A program made the translations under genes and the position numbers. A stretch of 8,620 nt of DNA from contig JALRKI010000049.1 of assembly GCA_023254815.1 (NCBI GenBank), forward strand, positions 1 through 8,620, given 5' to 3'. Every line of letters starts with the position of its first letter. Positions within the stretch are counted from its first letter, which is position 1. Under the pieces are notes generated by a model. It had not been told where the DNA came from. It worked only from the letters and a program-made list of their open reading frames with translations, and did no database searches. This document shows positions 6,034 through 8,620 of the stretch, piece after piece. The DNA comes from Flavobacteriaceae bacterium (GTDB lineage Bacteria; Bacteroidota; Bacteroidia; Flavobacteriales; Flavobacteriaceae).

Positions 6034-6806
6034 AAAGCCATTTTTTGGTATCCTTCTGGAATACTGAAAGGGAAGTTGAGTTGTTGGTCTAAAATAATTG
6101 AATGAAGATTTAACTCAATCTGAGTGACTTCACTTCCTTCAGTAACGGTCAAGACAATAGTTTCTGGAATTATTCTTTCCCCAACAGATTGATATCTAGA
6201 GTAATTCACAATCACTACTCGTTCGCCCCCATTTTGTGACAAATACTGTTGATCGGCCAACAAATTATTGGGATTGATTCTGATGCGATAGTCTAGCCCC
6301 AAACTGTCTTTGGTTCTGAGCTGATATTGAGATTCGGAAAAAGATAATTCCATTTCTTTGGGGGGGAAATCCATGATGGCTTGGCCTAAGAGCAGGTTTT
6401 GCATTTGATAATAATTCAAGTCAACACCTAACCATCTTGACAAGATGTCAAAACGCCCTTCGAAATAAGTCTGATCTAATTTATTATAGAGCTGCACTCC
6501 TTCCACAGAAACCAATGCCCTAACAATCCCAAGAGTTGCATTGAGCCATAGCTTTTCATTTTTCGTCATTCTCAAAGACAGGGTATAGCCCATTTCACGT
6601 CCTTCAGCCAAAATTGATATTCCCATTTTTCCCTGAAGAGTAGAAAAATTGGCGATAGCGTTGTAATGGGAGGTTAGAAGCGCCTTGGCACTGACACTGG
6701 TGTTCGGCTTAACGTCAGAGAGCAAAGTTTTAGACCCACCGCAACTCAAAATAATGAATGCTAGAGTTAGGTATTGGATTAAAACTACTCCCTTTTTGAA
6801 CGTCAT
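6030..6806 (-). CDS. DUF4292 lipoprotein, possibly LolA/LolB-like fold
   Basis: A 258-residue predicted lipoprotein. The frame is open up to 6965, but I chose the ATG at 6806-6804. It begins a good lipoprotein signal (basic MTFKKG, hydrophobic stretch, lipobox ILS-C22), and it overlaps the upstream TPR stop as ATGA. The longer version would add 53 residues that precede the signal and overlap the TPR gene. After Cys22 comes GGSKT, without the acidic run that marks surface export in Bacteroidota, so the protein probably faces the periplasm. The mature part is rich in amphipathic strands (GKMGISILAEGREMGYTLSL, 59-78; LWLNATLGIVRALVSV, 86-101) and ends with FPFSIPEGYQK (245-255). This pattern recalls LolA/LolB-type half-barrels, but that is my inference. 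DUF4292 has no established function that I know of. A run of seven C lies at codons 147-149. Confidence 0.85.
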   Translation of the reverse strand: MTFKKGVVLIQYLTLAFIILSCGGSKTLLSDVKPNTSVSAKALLTSHYNAIANFSTLQGKMGISILAEGREMGYTLSLRMTKNEKLWLNATLGIVRALVSVEGVQLYNKLDQTYFEGRFDILSRWLGVDLNYYQMQNLLLGQAIMDFPPKEMELSFSESQYQLRTKDSLGLDYRIRINPNNLLADQQYLSQNGGERVVIVNYSRYQSVGERIIPETIVLTVTEGSEVTQIELNLHSIILDQQLNFPFSIPEGYQKMAL

Positions 6807-7858
6807 TTTAATTCGGCTTTTTTTAATCTGTACAAATCTACCATTTCCTCTCGATTCAATTTGGAATAGGCGAAAATCAATTCGTCGTAAAATTGCATAA
6901 TCTGTGAAGTCCCTGGAATCACAAACTCCAAGCCCATTTCTAAAATGGCCGAAGCTTCTCCACAACGATCAAGCTTATTAAGCGCCACACCATTAAGCAA
7001 ATAAAGCTTAGCCTGGGCAGGATAGTAAACTAGACCTTCTTCTGACAGACGCAAACACTCCTCAAAATGTGACAATTCCAGTTGAATTTCACTCTTACAC
7101 AGCAAAACCCAAAGCTCATTGGACAGCGCTGAATCTTCCAATAGGCTGTATAATTCAATAGGTTTGGCTTTGATAAATTCCGTATTAATCATTTTGAGCA
7201 TTGCCATTTTATCTTCAGGCGATTGGGCAGAACTGGATAATACGAATCTGAGTGTTGACAATGCCTTATCCCAATTAGCTGAGGAAATCGATACGTTAAA
7301 ATCGTCATTGTTCAGAGACTGTTTCGGATTCATCAACTGTTCCAACAGTCTTCTTTTTTCTTCTCTTGATGGAGTTTTGGTGTACTTTGATTCCAAGAGG
7401 CTCAAAGCCGTATTAGCATCTTGATAGCGTCCCTGTTCAATGTAGAAAGACACCAAATCCTCTTGGTAATCTGGGTGCTTAGGAGCCAACTTTTGCAATA
7501 TTGCCAATAACTTGTCCAAAGCCCCTATATCGAGGTAAACAGAATAGAGTTCATTGAGTATCCATTCATCATCTGGTTGGCGCGAATTGGCATTTAAAAA
7601 GGCATCCTCTGCGAGATCGTATTGTTTCAATGCACGAAAGTTTTTGCCTAACTCAAAATATAACGCGGGTTCATCTGGTTCTTGTCTGATTGCTGTTTTG
7701 AGTAAAACTTCTGCCCGATCAAAATTTCCCAAAGCCCGCTCTTTGATGGCATCAAAAAAAATGGCCTCAACAGTTGCCTCTGGTTTGCTGTCTAAAGGCT
7801 GAGCATTTAGTCTAACCAAAGCAATAACCACAAAGAATATGACAACAAAGATTTTCAT
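6803..7858 (-). CDS. Secreted TPR-repeat protein
   Basis: A 351-residue exported repeat protein. The start at 7858 is chosen because it begins a clean signal peptide (MKIFVVIFFVVIALVRLNA, cleavage after Ala19). The frame extends to 7924, but the extra 22 residues would overlap dut and hide the signal. TPR-type helices are visible at about 30-62 (ALGNFDRAEVLLKTAIRQEP), 64-97 (ALKQYDLAEDAFLNANSRQP), 98-130 and 131-160 (QGRYQDANTALSLLESKY). A less regular middle follows, then more TPR-like units at about 250-281 and 282-315 (LNKLDRCGEASAILEMGLEF). No catalytic motif is seen; a periplasmic scaffold or adaptor is the likely role. It lies 7 bases after dut and its TGA overlaps the DUF4292 ATG, which points to coupled expression. 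The specific partner is unknown. Confidence 0.85.
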   Translation of the reverse strand: MKIFVVIFFVVIALVRLNAQPLDSKPEATVEAIFFDAIKERALGNFDRAEVLLKTAIRQEPDEPALYFELGKNFRALKQYDLAEDAFLNANSRQPDDEWILNELYSVYLDIGALDKLLAILQKLAPKHPDYQEDLVSFYIEQGRYQDANTALSLLESKYTKTPSREEKRRLLEQLMNPKQSLNNDDFNVSISSANWDKALSTLRFVLSSSAQSPEDKMAMLKMINTEFIKAKPIELYSLLEDSALSNELWVLLCKSEIQLELSHFEECLRLSEEGLVYYPAQAKLYLLNGVALNKLDRCGEASAILEMGLEFVIPGTSQIMQFYDELIFAYSKLNREEMVDLYRLKKAELK

Positions 7859-7865
7859 TTTTGAC

Positions 7866-8300
7866 TTATTTGTTGCCAGTACTTCCAAAGCCTCCAGAGC
7901 TTCTGTCTGAGTCCGAAAGTACAAAAGCCTTCTCCCATATCACTCTCTCGTGTTTTGCGACCACTAGCTGCGCTATGCGCTCCTCTGGCTCAATTGTGAC
8001 AGATTGATTGGATAGGTTCACCAGAATAACCCCAATTTCACCTCTGTAATCCGCATCAATGGTTCCAGGCGAATTCAAGACTGTCAATCCTTTCTTGGCC
8101 GCCAAGCCGCTTCTTGGCCTAACTTGAGCCTCAAAACCTTGAGGCAATTCAATGAAAAGTCCTGTTTTAATAATTGCCCGCTCCAAAGGCGCCAGTGTTA
8201 TGGATGTTTCTAGTACTGCCCTAAGGTCCATACCAGCTGATCCTTCTGTCGCATATTCTGGCAAAGCCAATCCGCTGTTATTAATAATTTTAATCTTCAT
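7866..8300 (-). CDS. dut: Deoxyuridine 5'-triphosphate nucleotidohydrolase (dUTPase)
   Basis: A 144-residue trimeric dUTPase that converts dUTP to dUMP and pyrophosphate, keeping uracil out of DNA and supplying the thymidylate precursor. All five motifs are present in order: I SAGMDLRA (21-28), II RPRSGLAAKKGL (61-72), III GTIDADYRGEIGV (79-91) with catalytic D82, IV ERIAQLVV (107-114), and V RSSGGFGSTG (133-142) with F138 to stack on the uracil. Motif V has Ser at 134 where many enzymes have Gly, a mild change next to the phosphate-binding loop. Length is normal. It sits between the flippase gene (17-base gap) and the TPR gene (7-base gap) in a leftward operon. No Shine-Dalgarno sequence is seen before the ATG. 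Confidence 0.98.
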   Translation of the reverse strand: MKIKIINNSGLALPEYATEGSAGMDLRAVLETSITLAPLERAIIKTGLFIELPQGFEAQVRPRSGLAAKKGLTVLNSPGTIDADYRGEIGVILVNLSNQSVTIEPEERIAQLVVAKHERVIWEKAFVLSDSDRSSGGFGSTGNK

Positions 8301-8317
8301 AAAACACGATTATTTGG

Positions 8318-8620
8318 TTAGTTCTCGATTGAAGCATTGCCAAAAATTAGCGATTTGAATTGTTTAATCTGCTTGCGTTCAACCCACAACACAATAGAAA
8401 AAAAGATTAACAAAAAGAGTATCCCTACAAAAATACTTCCTCTAAAGTAATAAAACGACGCAAACGCCGCAATGGTACTCAGAGACAAATAAAGTCCTAT
8501 TTTGAACCAATTGTACGGAATTGGATATCGAATATGTCCAACGTATGCCGAAAGCAAGGCCATGATGCCATAGGCCGAAAGTGTGGCCAAAGCGGATCCC
8601 TTGAAGCCTATTTTAGGAAT
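8318..8620 (-). CDS. Polysaccharide flippase (MOP/Wzx-like), C-terminal 100 residues
   Basis: The frame is open to the right window edge, so only the C-terminus is seen: 100 residues beginning IPKIGFKGSALATLSAYGIM. That opening matches the end of MOP-superfamily lipopolysaccharide or oligosaccharide flippases, which move lipid-linked sugars across the inner membrane. Three hydrophobic helices are visible: ALATLSAYGIMALLSAYVGH, then IGLYLSLSTIAAFASFYYF, then SIFVGILFLLIFFSIVLWV. They are separated by a basic loop (RYPIPYNWFK), and a Lys-rich tail follows (ERKQIKQFKSLIFGNASIEN). It is the most upstream visible gene of the leftward operon, whose promoter is likely beyond the window. The family call is made from a fragment; another multi-pass transporter cannot be excluded. 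Confidence 0.75.
   Translation of the reverse strand: MPKIGFKGSALATLSAYGIMALLSAYVGHIRYPIPYNWFKIGLYLSLSTIAAFASFYYFRGSIFVGILFLLIFFSIVLWVERKQIKQFKSLIFGNASIEN

Noticed and set aside
6807..6965. 53-residue N-terminal extension of the DUF4292 protein
   Set aside because: It lies before a good lipoprotein signal and overlaps the TPR gene. The ATGA overlap at 6803-6806 gives a better start.
7119..7424. 101-codon plus-strand frame inside the TPR gene
   Set aside because: Antisense shadow of a repeat-protein gene; no motif, promoter or start context of its own.
7859..7924. 22-residue N-terminal extension of the TPR protein
   Set aside because: It overlaps the dut 3' end and precedes a clean signal peptide; the shorter start leaves a natural 7-base gap.

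Overview
The window is an ordinary, gene-dense stretch of chromosome from a member of the Bacteroidota. The organism call rests on three things: a lineage-typical gene set (HU/CCDC81-SPOR protein, DUF4292 lipoprotein, EnvC-like protein), start codons without Shine-Dalgarno sequences, and intergenic motifs matching the Bacteroidota promoter pattern TTTG / TAnnTTTG. The gene order recalls Flavobacteriales-like genomes, but the order-level assignment is only a guess. I see no insertion sequence, phage gene, CRISPR array, tRNA or rRNA. There is no intergenic stretch above about 140 bases.

Layout, left to right. The 3' end of recA (+) meets plsC (-) tail to tail, and both stop codons share one CTAG. 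A 139-base divergent gap carries a possible -7 element for plsC on one strand and one for trpS on the other. trpS (+) meets dprA (-) tail to tail, again sharing one 4-base palindrome, TTAA. A 95-base divergent gap then leads into a membrane protein with an N-terminal HU/CCDC81-like region and a C-terminal SPOR domain (+). Its promoter is the best in the window and lies so close to the start codon that a leaderless mRNA is predicted. A hotdog acyl-CoA thioesterase (+) follows 35 bases later and ends in a small hairpin that contains its stop codon.

The right half is a single leftward gene string: a flippase C-terminus (cut by the window edge), dut, a secreted TPR protein, a DUF4292 lipoprotein, and an EnvC-like coiled-coil protein with a degenerate LytM domain. 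Gaps are 17 and 7 bases and then two ATGA stop/start overlaps, so it is almost certainly one operon.

Functionally the window mixes genome maintenance (recA, dprA, dut), translation (trpS), lipid metabolism (plsC, thioesterase) and cell envelope work (SPOR protein, EnvC-like protein, DUF4292, flippase). No new defence or mobile system is evident. The points most worth following are the uncharacterised TPR-DUF4292-EnvC unit, where DUF4292 reads like a LolA/LolB-type lipoprotein carrier, and the SPOR protein that may link DNA to peptidoglycan.
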